DNA of 64,000 nucleotides from CAVZTX01 sp963778375 (GCA_963778375.1 CAVZTX010000024.1:1-64000), one strand, 5' to 3'; shown: positions 18,044 through 27,160, numbered from the stretch's first letter. Notes: a model not told the origin generated them from the letters alone. Program-made: numbers and translations.

Positions 18044-19141
18044 TTAGACAATAAGCTCAGATGTTTTTTGTGTACGTACCGGCTTTTTTGAGAGTATGGG
18101 AATGCGCACCTCTACGGTCGTTCCATATCCAGGCGTCGAATGAATATCGAGTGTTCCGTCGAGCAGGATAGCTCGCTCATTCATACCTGCAAGGCCAAGC
18201 CTGCGCTCTTGCACAGGAGAGCGTAGTACGGCATCGACATCGAAGCCAGTGCCATCGTCAACGATAGAGGCAGAGATGGCATTTTCGTCTTCTTGTAACG
18301 TGATGCGTATCTTGTGAGCGTTGCCGTGCCGTGCGGTATTGGTGAGCGCTTCCTGTACAATTCTATACAAGGCTGTTTCCATTTCGGAGGGCAGTCGATC
18401 TTTGAAACCAGAGGAATGAAACTCAACCTCGATACCGCATTTCTGCGAGTATTCTTTAACATACCAGCGAAGCGCGGGTAACAAGCCGAGGTCGTCGAGA
18501 GCGCTTGGACGCAAGTCAATACTCAGGCTGCGAATTGCGCGTAGGGTTCGGTGAGCCAGAGCGCGTGTATCCGCGATGCGATCACGTGCCTCCTGTGTCG
18601 TAAGGGACTCTTCCAGTACTGCGAGGCTGATCAGGAGCGAGGTGAGCACCTGGCTAGTCTCATCATGCAGTTCACGGGCAATACGCTTGCGTTCCTCTTC
18701 CTGGGCGTTAATGATCTGACTTGCACGCAAACGCGATGCGTCATCGAGCGCTTCAAGCATGGTATTAAATGTGCGTGCCAGTTGGTCAGCTTCAGGATCA
18801 AGACCAGTGAGCCGTGCGCGTAATGAGCTTTCCCCGTTCTGTACCCGCTTCATAACCTTGCCCAGGTCCATCAGGGGACGGAAGGCGATTTGCAGCACGA
18901 CGAAGTTGAGCACAACACTCACCAACCAACCGAGGGCAATGAACATCACGAGCGAGGTTGGCGTTGCGAATGGACTACTGTTTAAATGCGTTGCCAGCCA
19001 GGTACCGCCTGTGGCACCAACAAAGATGATCAAGCTATTGGCAATTAAGACTTTATAGAACATGGGAATACCGAGCAAACGTTTGAAAATGTTGGGATTT
19101 CTCTGCTCGATTTCCTCCTGCTTTTTAGTGGGATCGGACAT
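18044..19141 (-). CDS. NarX-type membrane histidine kinase
   Basis: A 365-residue protein. ATG 19141 (MSDPTKKQEE) follows AAAGGAAA, and an upstream in-frame extension has no ribosome-binding site. Two membrane helices (about residues 30-50 and 60-85) enclose almost no external loop. A HAMP domain (about 85-135) follows, then HisKA_3 with the phospho-His in ERKRIARELHDETSQ (about 160), and an HATPase domain with ALTNTARHGNA (N box), DDGTGFD and GLAGMNERA. The short periplasmic loop suggests sensing within the membrane or cytosol. It pairs with the downstream NarL-type regulator. Confidence 0.92.
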   Translation of the reverse strand: MSDPTKKQEEIEQRNPNIFKRLLGIPMFYKVLIANSLIIFVGATGGTWLATHLNSSPFATPTSLVMFIALGWLVSVVLNFVVLQIAFRPLMDLGKVMKRVQNGESSLRARLTGLDPEADQLARTFNTMLEALDDASRLRASQIINAQEEERKRIARELHDETSQVLTSLLISLAVLEESLTTQEARDRIADTRALAHRTLRAIRSLSIDLRPSALDDLGLLPALRWYVKEYSQKCGIEVEFHSSGFKDRLPSEMETALYRIVQEALTNTARHGNAHKIRITLQEDENAISASIVDDGTGFDVDAVLRSPVQERRLGLAGMNERAILLDGTLDIHSTPGYGTTVEVRIPILSKKPVRTQKTSELIV

Positions 19142-19470
19142 AGTTGTTTCCTTTGTGGGATATACTCCTCTATAGTAATTGTATGGGTTGGGTTGAGAAC
19201 ATGTCAAATATGCAGAGCATATGGAAGGGGAATCAGGTATGCCATGAGAAAAAAATCAGGTGAGTACCTGATGCTCGACGTGCTGTGTTAAGATACTATT
19301 ATAAGCAGGAATGTTCTATTCAAGGGATTGATGTTGGCTAGCTTCAGCAGCCACCCTATTCAGCGTGTGCAGTTGTATGTTATAATCTGTCACACACAGG
19401 CAAAAAGAACTTTTCGCTATTTTCCAATTCAGTTGAGTCAGATCAAGCCTGATCCTTTTGAGGAGGCAGA
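19142..19470. other. Divergent intergenic region between the sensor kinase and the cytochrome b operon
   Basis: About 330 bp without a gene. It holds an extended -10 on the plus strand at 19378-19386. No RNA gene was seen. A TATTATAA stretch near 19296 may be a further -10. Confidence 0.5.
19378..19386 (+). promoter_or_regulatory. Extended -10 promoter element of the cytochrome b/Rieske operon
   Basis: TGTTATAAT lies 85 bp upstream of the cytochrome b start. No consensus -35 is visible at 17 bp, which is compatible with an extended -10 promoter. Confidence 0.5.
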
Positions 19471-20274
19471 GTGAACTCTACACAGAAAAAAAGCTTGCTC
19501 GATACTGCAACGCAGAAGATGGTCGAGAGCCAGTTCTGGCGTTCATTATTTCGTCACGGTTATCCTGACACCCCGCTCAACCAGTCTCTGGTAATGATGA
19601 GCAACGTCTTTCTGCATTTGCATCCAGTCAAAGTCAGCCGCCAGGCGATGAAAATCACCTATACCTGGTGTATGGGTGGCATCTCGTTTTTCTTGTTCCT
19701 GCTGCTGACGATCACCGGCGTCTTCCTGATGTTCTACTACGTTCCTGACACCCGTGTGGCCTATCAGAATATCCAGCAACTCGCCAGTGCTGTCTCGTTC
19801 GGTAACCTGGTGCGTAATATGCATCGTTGGGCAGCCCACTTGATGGTAGTCTCCGTAACGCTGCATATGATTCGCGTCTTTTATCACGGCGCATACAAGC
19901 CACCAAGAGAATTCAACTGGGTGATTGGTGTGACACTTTTCTTAGTCACGCTCTTCCTAAGTTTTACTGGCTATCTCTTGCCTTGGGATCAGATCGCGAT
20001 CTGGGCTATTACCGTGGGTACCAACCTCGCACCATACGCACCCATTCTAGGTGATCCGGTGTACAAGGTGTTGGTGGGTGGCGCATCTGTCACCCAACAG
20101 ACGTTGCTGCGTTTCTATGTGGGTCATGTGATCTTTTTGCCATTGGTAGCAGCGTTGTTGATGGCGGTTCACTTCTGGCGTATTCGTAAGGATGGTGGCG
20201 CGGCTGGTCCTCCCCCACCTCCACGTCGTGAGTTGGAAGCTCAAGCTGAGCGTGCTGTAGCTGGAACCCGTTAG
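19471..20274 (+). CDS. Cytochrome b6-like subunit (N-terminal haem-binding half of cytochrome b)
   Basis: A 267-residue protein starting at GTG 19471 after GAGGAGG. It has four membrane helices, with the haem-ligating His pairs in MHRWAAHLM (helix B) and in the VTLHMIRVFYHG and FYVGHVIFLP regions. GYLLPWDQ follows helix C, as in cytochrome b and b6. The b-type haem quinol site is therefore present. The C-terminal half is encoded separately by the next gene, the split typical of b6f-like complexes. The operon continues with Rieske and cytochrome c genes, so this is the core of a quinol-oxidising complex. Confidence 0.9.
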   Translation: MNSTQKKSLLDTATQKMVESQFWRSLFRHGYPDTPLNQSLVMMSNVFLHLHPVKVSRQAMKITYTWCMGGISFFLFLLLTITGVFLMFYYVPDTRVAYQNIQQLASAVSFGNLVRNMHRWAAHLMVVSVTLHMIRVFYHGAYKPPREFNWVIGVTLFLVTLFLSFTGYLLPWDQIAIWAITVGTNLAPYAPILGDPVYKVLVGGASVTQQTLLRFYVGHVIFLPLVAALLMAVHFWRIRKDGGAAGPPPPPRRELEAQAERAVAGTR

Positions 20275-20304
20275 TACGAGCCGATCAGGCCATACTTGCT
20301 GCGC

Positions 20305-20348
20305 GTGCATTAACGACGCTTCGCGTCTAGCCTGCGGCTCAGATGCAC
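20305..20348. repeat. Intergenic nested inverted repeat
   Basis: The outer arms GTGCAT (20305-20310) and ATGCAC (20343-20348) enclose GACGCTTCGCGTC. It lies between the two cytochrome b genes and may tune their relative expression. Confidence 0.4.
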
Positions 20349-20413
20349 GAAAGGAACGTATCGGCCCCGATGGGTGGATATAAAACCCACCCCTACAAGA
20401 GGATGGATATAGC

Positions 20414-20959
20414 ATGGCAATTGAACAAAAAGAACCTAAAGCGGAGGCACAGACATCAACTGTTCAGCGGCGTTATCGTACGCTGGCGGTGGTCAAGCAA
20501 GAGGCGATCACGCGTGTTGAAAAGCCGCTGGAGGATTCGGTTTTCGTATGGCCGCATCTACTCGTGCGTGAGTTTTTCGCGTCGGTTATCGTGATGGTGA
20601 TGATAACACTACTTGCACTTCAGATCGATGCTCCATTGCGCCTGCCGGCCAATCCAAATGTCACACCTAACCCTGCGAAGGCACCGTGGTATTTCCTGGG
20701 ACTGCAGGAGTTGCTGCACTACTTCCCGCCTACCACCGCTGGTATCATGGTTCCCGGTCTGGTGTTGGTAGCTCTCGCAGTCTTGCCATATGTCGACCGC
20801 AATCCGAGCCGTGCTTATGCTGATCGCAAAGTAGCAATTGTCACATTCACGATGTTCGCCGTTTTCTGGGCAGTGATTACGCTGGCCGGTAGCTTTTTCC
20901 GTGGCCCCGGTTGGTTGTGGGTCTGGCCCTGGGCTGGGCATGTCTACTTTGATCTGTAA
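20414..20959 (+). CDS. Subunit IV-like C-terminal half of cytochrome b
   Basis: A 181-residue protein with a roughly 40-residue basic cytosolic N-terminus, then three membrane helices. FVWPHLLVREF opens the domain. NPAKAPWYFLGLQELLHY is the Qo-site loop, where the family normally carries PEWY or PPHW-type residues; here it reads APWYF. The pairing with the upstream b6-like gene, Rieske and cytochrome c genes defines a bc-type complex. The gap to the upstream gene is 139 bp and holds a hairpin. Confidence 0.85.
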   Translation: MAIEQKEPKAEAQTSTVQRRYRTLAVVKQEAITRVEKPLEDSVFVWPHLLVREFFASVIVMVMITLLALQIDAPLRLPANPNVTPNPAKAPWYFLGLQELLHYFPPTTAGIMVPGLVLVALAVLPYVDRNPSRAYADRKVAIVTFTMFAVFWAVITLAGSFFRGPGWLWVWPWAGHVYFDL

Positions 20960-21049
20960 CTTAAGGAAAGTTGGCATTTTTGCAGGGCAGGGGTAAACCC
21001 ATGCCCCTACTCTATATGAAAGACGGGCAGTCAACCGTATATTGTAGGG

Positions 21050-21078
21050 GTGAAGAAGTCCCCCAGACTTCCTCCCCA
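21050..21078. repeat. Dispersed palindromic repeat (GAAGTCCCCCAGACTTC core)
   Basis: An arm-loop-arm element, GAAGTC-CCCCA-GACTTC, lies in the gap before the Rieske gene. A second copy of the same core occurs near 45617 between unrelated genes. Confidence 0.55.
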
Positions 21079-21116
21079 TACGGTCGCCCTGAGATAGTGC
21101 TCCTACGAGGATCATC

Positions 21117-21809
21117 ATGAGTATAGATACAAATGGTCGAGCGCCTGTTACGCCACAACAGTATGAAGTGCTGCACGGTGGTGGTGCCGAGGCTTCAGAG
21201 ATTGCGAAACAGCGCTTGTCGCGGCGGCGTTTCCTGCGCAGGTCTATGTTAGCGGTATTTGGCCTCTCTACAACTGCTGCAGTTGCAGGTGCATTAGACA
21301 TGATGTACCCGAATCTGGCAGGTCAATTTGGCGCTGACTTGACGATTGGCAAGAAAACGGATTTCCCCCCTGCTGCACCAGGCAAATTCCAATTAGGCCA
21401 GGCAGGTGTGTTTTATGTCCAGCAGGCGAAGACGTACATTTCTCACATGGCTGCTGGCACTCAGTTTTCGTTAAGTGGTAGCGATTTGGCAGATCAGTTA
21501 AGCTCGGAGAGCTTTGTCAAAGACAGTGACGGCTCTTACTGGGTGGCGCTTTACCAGCGCTGTGTTCACCTGGGCTGCACCGTCCCATTCCGTGATGATT
21601 GCGACAGTTTCAAGTGTCCCTGCCATGGTTCACATTATAATGTAGATGGTGAATACCTGGATGGTCCTGCTCCCCGCAGTCTCGACCGCTTTGCTATGCA
21701 CTTTAGTGGCGAAGATGTAGTGGTGAGTACGGGTACACTCAATGCTTCAGTACCGCATCCAGATGCCTCTACACGCATTATTGCTTTTCCTGCGGTTCAA
21801 TGCTCATAA
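21117..21809 (+). CDS. Rieske [2Fe-2S] protein of the bc-type complex
   Basis: A 230-residue protein. A twin-arginine signal/anchor lies at about residues 25-60 (SRRRFLRRSMLAVFG). The Rieske cluster motifs are CVHLGC (about residue 149) and CPCHGSH (about 173), with an intact Cys/His ligand set. DGPAPRSL follows, as in cytochrome bc and b6f Rieske proteins. It would be Tat-exported and membrane-anchored, passing electrons from quinol at cytochrome b to the downstream cytochrome c. A hairpin terminator-like element follows. Confidence 0.92.
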   Translation: MSIDTNGRAPVTPQQYEVLHGGGAEASEIAKQRLSRRRFLRRSMLAVFGLSTTAAVAGALDMMYPNLAGQFGADLTIGKKTDFPPAAPGKFQLGQAGVFYVQQAKTYISHMAAGTQFSLSGSDLADQLSSESFVKDSDGSYWVALYQRCVHLGCTVPFRDDCDSFKCPCHGSHYNVDGEYLDGPAPRSLDRFAMHFSGEDVVVSTGTLNASVPHPDASTRIIAFPAVQCS

Positions 21810-21817
21810 AGATCGAT

Positions 21818-21843
21818 AAATCAGCCCTTACGGGGGCTGATTT
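21818..21843 (+). terminator. Terminator-like hairpin after the Rieske gene
   Basis: A 10-bp perfect stem, AAATCAGCCC and GGGCTGATTT, with a 6-nt loop, followed by TTTGTTG. The T-tract is short, so it may only attenuate transcription into the next gene. Confidence 0.5.
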
Positions 21844-21899
21844 GTTGACTAGCATACACGTTATTGATCGGTTTTTTAGAATAAAAGGGTAGTATTGTT

Positions 21900-22886
21900 A
21901 TGGTAGATCCGGGACAGGCCGCTATAGGCATCATCGTTCTGCTGATTGTAGTGGGGGCTCTGCTCTACATATTCTATTCTCGTACTAATGCCGTCGAGAA
22001 GACAGGATATGGTGCCCTTCTGCTACTGGCGGTTATCTCACTCATGATACCCGTGTTCTGGATTTTGGAATCCAATAAAGAGGTGGCGGCTAAGAACGAC
22101 CAGTTTACCACCGGTGTGCAGAATGGTGCTTCAGTCTATGCGCAGTATTGTTTTCAGTGCCATGGTACAAAAGGGCAGGGCATTCCAGGCAAAGGGGCTG
22201 CGCTCAATAACAATAGCACGGTCAATAACATGACTGATCAACAAATTATGGCTATTATCAGTGGAGGCGTGATCGATCCTACGAATCCAAGCACGCCGTT
22301 GATGCAGCCATTCAGCCAGCAGTTTAATGGTCCGCTCGATGATAATGATATTCAATATTTGTTTGACCTCATCCGTTCGTCTGATCCGGCCTATTTGACG
22401 AAGAATGGCTATCCGACGGGCACAAATGTCAATGGCTTTGCTCAAGTGCCCAATGATATCCAGTTGAATAATCCCTCCATCTATTCGACGGCGGTTGCCC
22501 AAGAGGCAGCCGGGCAGTTTGGCACTCCCGTTGATATGACGAGTGCGAAGAATATTACGATCAATATTCTGGCACCGACCAACGGTCAGAGTTGCAACCC
22601 GGACTGCTATACGCCGATCAATATCAAGGTGAAGGTAGGGACGAAGATTACCTGGGTCAATAAGAGTCCGGATCCGCATACGGTGACGGCTATTAAGGGC
22701 ACGAATCCTAGTGTGCATGATGTCGCGGCAAATGTGTTCGATTCGGGCAATACGCCTATTCCGACCAATGGGCAGTTCACCTGGACCGTTTCGATGGCAG
22801 GGTACAATTTAAATCCAGATCATACAGTGATTTATTTCTGCCGGATTCATCCGCAGATGGTGGCTATGCTGGTCATTGTGCCATAA
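21900..22886 (+). CDS. Membrane-anchored cytochrome c fused to a cupredoxin (blue copper) domain
   Basis: A 328-residue protein. Two N-terminal membrane helices (about residues 8-27 and 36-56) anchor it. A mono-haem cytochrome c domain follows, with CFQCHG at about residue 83 and distal Met candidates at about residue 110 or later. The C-terminal segment, about 110 residues from about 217, is plastocyanin-like. Copper ligands are expected at His in SPDPHTVT (about 258) and at Cys, His and Met in FCRIHPQM (about 313-320). Cytochrome c and a copper carrier are thus in one chain, downstream of cytochrome b and Rieske, which suggests a built-in relay from the bc complex to a terminal oxidase or soluble carrier. 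Confidence 0.88.
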   Translation: MVDPGQAAIGIIVLLIVVGALLYIFYSRTNAVEKTGYGALLLLAVISLMIPVFWILESNKEVAAKNDQFTTGVQNGASVYAQYCFQCHGTKGQGIPGKGAALNNNSTVNNMTDQQIMAIISGGVIDPTNPSTPLMQPFSQQFNGPLDDNDIQYLFDLIRSSDPAYLTKNGYPTGTNVNGFAQVPNDIQLNNPSIYSTAVAQEAAGQFGTPVDMTSAKNITINILAPTNGQSCNPDCYTPINIKVKVGTKITWVNKSPDPHTVTAIKGTNPSVHDVAANVFDSGNTPIPTNGQFTWTVSMAGYNLNPDHTVIYFCRIHPQMVAMLVIVP

Positions 22887-22933
22887 CGACCTGGACCGGG
22901 ATCGGGCGACATTATTGAGAAGGGTTGAGATAT

Positions 22934-24436
22934 ATGCAACAAGCAGCGCAATCACGGGAGCAATCAGAACGCATATCCTGGGCAAGGGCGATGGTATTTG
23001 CCGTTGGTTTCTTTTTCCTGGGCGCTATTCTGATAGGTCAACTCCCCGGTTATATCTATTTGCAGATGACTGCTTCAACGTTGTTAGGTTTGGAGCAGGC
23101 ATCACTCGCTCTAGCGGTTCTATGCCTGGCTGGATTTATTGTCATTCAAGTGGTTGTGATGCTGTTTGATCCAAAGCCTGTCGTGCCGCCAATAGTTTTT
23201 ATGGTACTTGGTGGACCTCTTGCTGTGGGTGGTCTGGCTCTAATGCTGTGGGCTGCCTGGACGAATAACCAGTACTTTCCACAGGCTGGCACGCACTGGG
23301 CTTCGGTGCTGGGCGGGACTGTGCTCTGGTTTCCAGCGCAAGTGGTTGATTTCGTGATGCTTGGCTCGGTTATTCTCGGCGTGGGCGTGGCGATGGTGTT
23401 CTATGGTCAGCTTGCGCGGCGGGAGGCGCGTAATCCAGCCGATAGGAGTGATCGGGGGACGACTCCGGCGATTCGGTGGATGCTGGCAATTGGTGTTGTG
23501 CTGCTAGGACTCTTCCTCGTATTCTATACCTTTGTCAGTGATCAGGGTCTCGCGTACAGAATCAATCCTTCCGATCCACACGTGGCGCAACTCGTTATTG
23601 ATAGCATCATTAATGCTTTCCTGGGTATTGCGATCTTCTGCACATTGGGGGCTTTTGCTCTGCGCTTGCACTATTTGATGCGACCTGTGCGTAAGCGTAC
23701 GATGTCAACTTTGTATCTGGTTGGTATTTTCATTGCGCAGTTTGGCGCGGCCTTTCTGCTGGTCTGGTTCGTGGTCTATCCGGCGATCGCGTGGATCCAT
23801 TCCTGGTCGTTGATTGGGCTGGGCGATTATCTGACGATTTGTGCGAGGAAGGCGGCAATTCCGCAGAGCTGCGCGTTCTCACAGCAGTCTGGCTACATTA
23901 TTGATGCTATTATCACAACGAACTTCTTTGTGTTGTTGATGGCGGCTGTGTTTGTTTGGAATAAGAAGCGCAACCTGGTCGTTGTAGGCAGCGTGACGGT
24001 GACGGTAGTGCTGGCCTTGGCTACCCTTCTGACGCACATGCATCCTGAGGAATTGCTGATTGCGCTGGTGTTGTGTGGTGGAGCACTGGTGTTGGCAACG
24101 ATTTGGACGAATTTTGCGCGGCGCGAATTTGCGATTGTGGGAGAGAAGAATCTTGGCTGCATTGGTATGTGGCTGATCGTGGGAACCTGCCTGCTGATCT
24201 ACCTTGCCGCGTTTGGGTTCTTCTCACTGCCGAGTGCAGCATCTAACAATATTCCTGGTTTCCGCGAAACAGAGACGAACGTACCCTTTGTGCCTGGACA
24301 AACTATCCCTATCCATCCTGGCGCGGGGCAACCGCTCATTTCAGGGGCCGACGATGCGGTGGTGTTGCTGGTATTGATGGCGATACTAGCTGGCATTCAG
24401 TTCTACTTCCTGGTGCGCAATCGGTATAAAGCGTAA
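22934..24436 (+). CDS. Polytopic membrane protein of unknown function in the bc complex cluster
   Basis: A 500-residue protein. ATG 22934 follows AGAAGGG; an upstream in-frame start has no better signal. About eleven or twelve hydrophobic segments span the chain, with short loops and a Pro-rich external loop near the C-terminus (VPFVPGQTIPIHPGAG). Histidines occur near helix ends (LTHMHPEELL), but no haem or quinone motif can be assigned. The gene lies 47 bp after the cytochrome c-cupredoxin gene and ends at a strong terminator, so it is the last gene of the respiratory operon. Confidence 0.65.
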   Translation: MQQAAQSREQSERISWARAMVFAVGFFFLGAILIGQLPGYIYLQMTASTLLGLEQASLALAVLCLAGFIVIQVVVMLFDPKPVVPPIVFMVLGGPLAVGGLALMLWAAWTNNQYFPQAGTHWASVLGGTVLWFPAQVVDFVMLGSVILGVGVAMVFYGQLARREARNPADRSDRGTTPAIRWMLAIGVVLLGLFLVFYTFVSDQGLAYRINPSDPHVAQLVIDSIINAFLGIAIFCTLGAFALRLHYLMRPVRKRTMSTLYLVGIFIAQFGAAFLLVWFVVYPAIAWIHSWSLIGLGDYLTICARKAAIPQSCAFSQQSGYIIDAIITTNFFVLLMAAVFVWNKKRNLVVVGSVTVTVVLALATLLTHMHPEELLIALVLCGGALVLATIWTNFARREFAIVGEKNLGCIGMWLIVGTCLLIYLAAFGFFSLPSAASNNIPGFRETETNVPFVPGQTIPIHPGAGQPLISGADDAVVLLVLMAILAGIQFYFLVRNRYKA

Positions 24437-24480
24437 GTGTAGAAACGCAGGGAATGATACTCCCCTGGAAGCAAAGCAAA

Positions 24481-24513
24481 AGCGAATGGTTATGCGAAAC
24501 TATTCGCTTTTTT
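24481..24513 (+). terminator. Strong intrinsic terminator of the respiratory operon
   Basis: An 11-bp stem, AGCGAATGGTT and AACTATTCGCT (one G-U pair), with a 6-nt loop, runs directly into six T. Confidence 0.85.
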
Positions 24514-24547
24514 GTTGCATATGACAGAATATGTACGACCTGAAAGG

Positions 24548-24556
24548 TGCTATAAT
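24548..24556 (+). promoter_or_regulatory. Extended -10 promoter of glgA
   Basis: TGCTATAAT lies 35 bp upstream of the glgA start. No good -35 is seen at 17 bp. Confidence 0.5.
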
Positions 24557-24591
24557 GGGTCAAATCCGATGAAGAGTGTGTGAGGCAATGT

Positions 24592-26064
24592 ATGCAGAAT
24601 GAAGAACAGCCGCTGAAAATCCTCATCCTTGCTGCTGAAGTTGTGCCGTTTGTCAAAGTTGGTGGGTTAGCTGATGTTGTGGGAGCCTTACCGAAGGCGC
24701 TGCGAGCGCTTGGGCATGATGTGCGGCTGGCGATGCCGCGTTATGGACAAATTGATCCTGAACAATTCGGGCTTTCTAGCGTAATAGACAAATTGAGCGT
24801 GGATATGGCGACGTTCCGCGAGCCTGTGAGTGTAATGCAGGGGAGCATAGGTGAGGGGATACCGGTGTACATGATTGATGCGCCGCGCTATTTTGATCGC
24901 GAGCACATTTATGGCTATATGGATGATGGTGAGCGTTTCATTTTGTTTTGCAGGGCTGCGCTTGAGGCGATGCGTGTGTTGGACTGGTCACCGGATGTGA
25001 TTCATTGCAATGATTGGCATACTGGGATTGTGCCAAATTGGATGCATACGGTGTATCGCAATGATCCTTTCTTTGAGAATAGCGCGACGGTGTATACGAT
25101 TCACAACCTTGCGTATCAGGGTATTTTCGGTTATCGCATTCTTGAGGTGGCGGGTGTGGCTACGCACGGTTTTCTGTATCCACAAATTGCGGAGTTGGCG
25201 AATGTGGTGGATATTATGGGGCGCGGCATTCTGTTTGCTGATGCGGTGACGACGGTGAGTGAACGTTACGCGCAGGAGATTTTGACGCCAACATTTGGTG
25301 AGAAGCTGGATACCTTGCTTCGTTCGCGCAAGGATCGGTTATTTGGGATTCTGAATGGGATTGATTACGCGGAGATGAATCCTGCGACGGATCGTTATAT
25401 TGCTGCTCAATTTGATGCGGAATCTCTTGAGAAGCGTGGGAAGAATAAGCAGGCGTTGCAGGAGCGGGCGCATTTGCCGGTGCGGGAGGATGTGCCGGTA
25501 TTGGCGATGATTTCGCGCTTGACCGATCAGAAGGGTTTTGATCTCCTGGGGCAGATTGTGCAGCCGCTTTTTGCGCAGGGTGTGCAATTTGTGGTGATGG
25601 GTATTGGCGATCAGCACTATCAGGAGATGTTTCAGAATCTGGCGGTGCGGTATCCTGAGCAGGTGGCAAGTTTCTTGACATTTAACACAGAGATGGCGCA
25701 AGGGATCTACGCGGGGAGTGATATGTTTCTGATGCCATCGCGTTGGGAGCCGTGTGGGTTAGGGCAGTTGATCGCGATGCGCTATGGAAGTGTGCCAATT
25801 GTGCGTAAAGTTGGTGGGTTGGCGGATACGGTTCAAGAGTATGATCCACGTACGGGCGAAGGCAATGGTTTCACGTTCGATAATTATGACCCGTGGGAAT
25901 TTTTTGCCGCCATTGTGCGCGCCCTGGAACTGTATCGCTTTCAGGATATCTGGCACACGCTCCAACAACGCTCAATGGCGGCGGATCACTCCTGGCGAGC
26001 GTCGGCAATGCGCTACGTTGAGGTCTACCATAATGCTATCGCTTTTCATAAAGGCGGCCAGTAG
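24592..26064 (+). CDS. glgA: Glycogen synthase (GT5 family)
   Basis: A 490-residue, GT-B fold enzyme. It elongates alpha-1,4-glucan, normally with ADP-glucose. The N-terminal substrate loop KVGGLADVVGALPKAL is at about residues 20-36, HCNDWHTG lies near 140, and the C-terminal catalytic motif EPCGLGQLIAMRYG is present with SRLTDQKGFD before it. ATG 24592 follows GTGAGG; GTG 24580 is an alternative. It stands alone between a terminator and a convergent nuclease gene, so no glycogen operon is seen here. Confidence 0.93.
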   Translation: MQNEEQPLKILILAAEVVPFVKVGGLADVVGALPKALRALGHDVRLAMPRYGQIDPEQFGLSSVIDKLSVDMATFREPVSVMQGSIGEGIPVYMIDAPRYFDREHIYGYMDDGERFILFCRAALEAMRVLDWSPDVIHCNDWHTGIVPNWMHTVYRNDPFFENSATVYTIHNLAYQGIFGYRILEVAGVATHGFLYPQIAELANVVDIMGRGILFADAVTTVSERYAQEILTPTFGEKLDTLLRSRKDRLFGILNGIDYAEMNPATDRYIAAQFDAESLEKRGKNKQALQERAHLPVREDVPVLAMISRLTDQKGFDLLGQIVQPLFAQGVQFVVMGIGDQHYQEMFQNLAVRYPEQVASFLTFNTEMAQGIYAGSDMFLMPSRWEPCGLGQLIAMRYGSVPIVRKVGGLADTVQEYDPRTGEGNGFTFDNYDPWEFFAAIVRALELYRFQDIWHTLQQRSMAADHSWRASAMRYVEVYHNAIAFHKGGQ

Positions 26065-26094
26065 AAACCTACAATTGAGAAGTCAGAGGCACAT

Positions 26095-27027
26095 TCAAGT
26101 GCTCCGCTGGCAGGTACGTTCAGCATGATCGAGGAATCCTGTCAGTTTTGCTTCTGTTACATCTGCCAGGTGTACCAATGTTGCCTCGATAGTTGCGGGA
26201 CAGACAGGTGAACCAAACTCTTTTGTACCATGATGGGCCAGTATAATGTGGAGCAATTCCGTAAGAACCTCTTTTTCGAGAGTAGGAACTTGCTGTGCCT
26301 GCTCCGTTATGTATTGCATACCCAGCACAATATGACCTATTCTATGGCCTTTCAGTGTGTAATCTGCGCCAATCTGTTCTGAGAGTTCCTCCAGTTTGCC
26401 GATGTCGTGTAAGAGCGCACCTGTGAGGACGAGGTTCCGGTTGCAGGGATAGAGTTTTGCTAGATGCTCTGCAATGGTTGCGACGTTCACAGTATGCTCT
26501 AGCAGGCCACCGACAACTGCTCCGTGCACTTTCATAGCGGCGGGCCATCGACGAAGACGTTCTCTCACTTCAGGTGTAAAGCAGTGTTGTAGGAGTTCAC
26601 TCAGTTCTGCATGATCTACCTTGCTCATGAGTTGCTGGAAATCTGCTTCCAGGTCTGCTCTCGAACGGCGCGTACCCAAGGCGAAGAGATCGATAGGGAG
26701 AGTTTCGTCTAAGGCGGCGCGAGCCAGCCTGAGTTGTATTTGACCTTGGAAATTTTCAACGGTCCCTTCTAACAAAACAACCTTGCCTTCTTGTGGCATA
26801 CCTACCTCTGTACGTGGTGGATCAAAAAAACGAGCGATGATTTCGCTGCCATGTTGGTCTCGCAATCTGAGATGAAGAAATATTTTCCCGTTACTTGCCT
26901 TGCGTGTCTGTATTCCTGTAGCCAATAGATAGCCAGAGACGCTGCTATTTACCCGTAGTTCGTTGATAATCAATGGTTCTGGAGCAGGTCTGATCATCGG
27001 GTTTGTTCGCGCTAGTTGGTCAACCAT
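26095..27027 (-). CDS. YhaM-like OB-fold/HD-domain 3'-5' exoribonuclease
   Basis: A 310-residue protein. The N-terminal OB-fold domain (about residues 20-110, GKIFLHLRLRDQHG) binds nucleic acid. The HD domain (about 155-300) has GGLLEHTVNVA, LLHDIGKLEEL, HRIGH and HIILAHHG, the metal ligands of HD phosphohydrolases. This order and length match the YhaM/CBF1 family, which degrades RNA or DNA from the 3' end with Mn or Co. It is convergent with glgA. Confidence 0.85.
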   Translation of the reverse strand: MVDQLARTNPMIRPAPEPLIINELRVNSSVSGYLLATGIQTRKASNGKIFLHLRLRDQHGSEIIARFFDPPRTEVGMPQEGKVVLLEGTVENFQGQIQLRLARAALDETLPIDLFALGTRRSRADLEADFQQLMSKVDHAELSELLQHCFTPEVRERLRRWPAAMKVHGAVVGGLLEHTVNVATIAEHLAKLYPCNRNLVLTGALLHDIGKLEELSEQIGADYTLKGHRIGHIVLGMQYITEQAQQVPTLEKEVLTELLHIILAHHGTKEFGSPVCPATIEATLVHLADVTEAKLTGFLDHAERTCQRST

Positions 27028-27160
27028 AATGCATTCTCCTTTGTGACATGTATTTCTTCCTTTTCAATACGTAACGAATCAGGAAAAGCGGAAAATTTAT
27101 AACTATTTCCGCTTTTTCATTACTAGTGCGTATAGAAAAAGGGAGAATTTGTCATCTCAA

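Noticed and set aside
22131..22718. 195-codon antisense frame in the cytochrome c-cupredoxin gene
   Set aside because: It is a mirror frame of a gene with haem and copper motifs, and has no ribosome-binding site.
25214..25701. Overlapping antisense frames in glgA
   Set aside because: Low-complexity Pro/Ser/His-rich translations are typical of antisense codon bias. The glgA motifs are intact on the plus strand.
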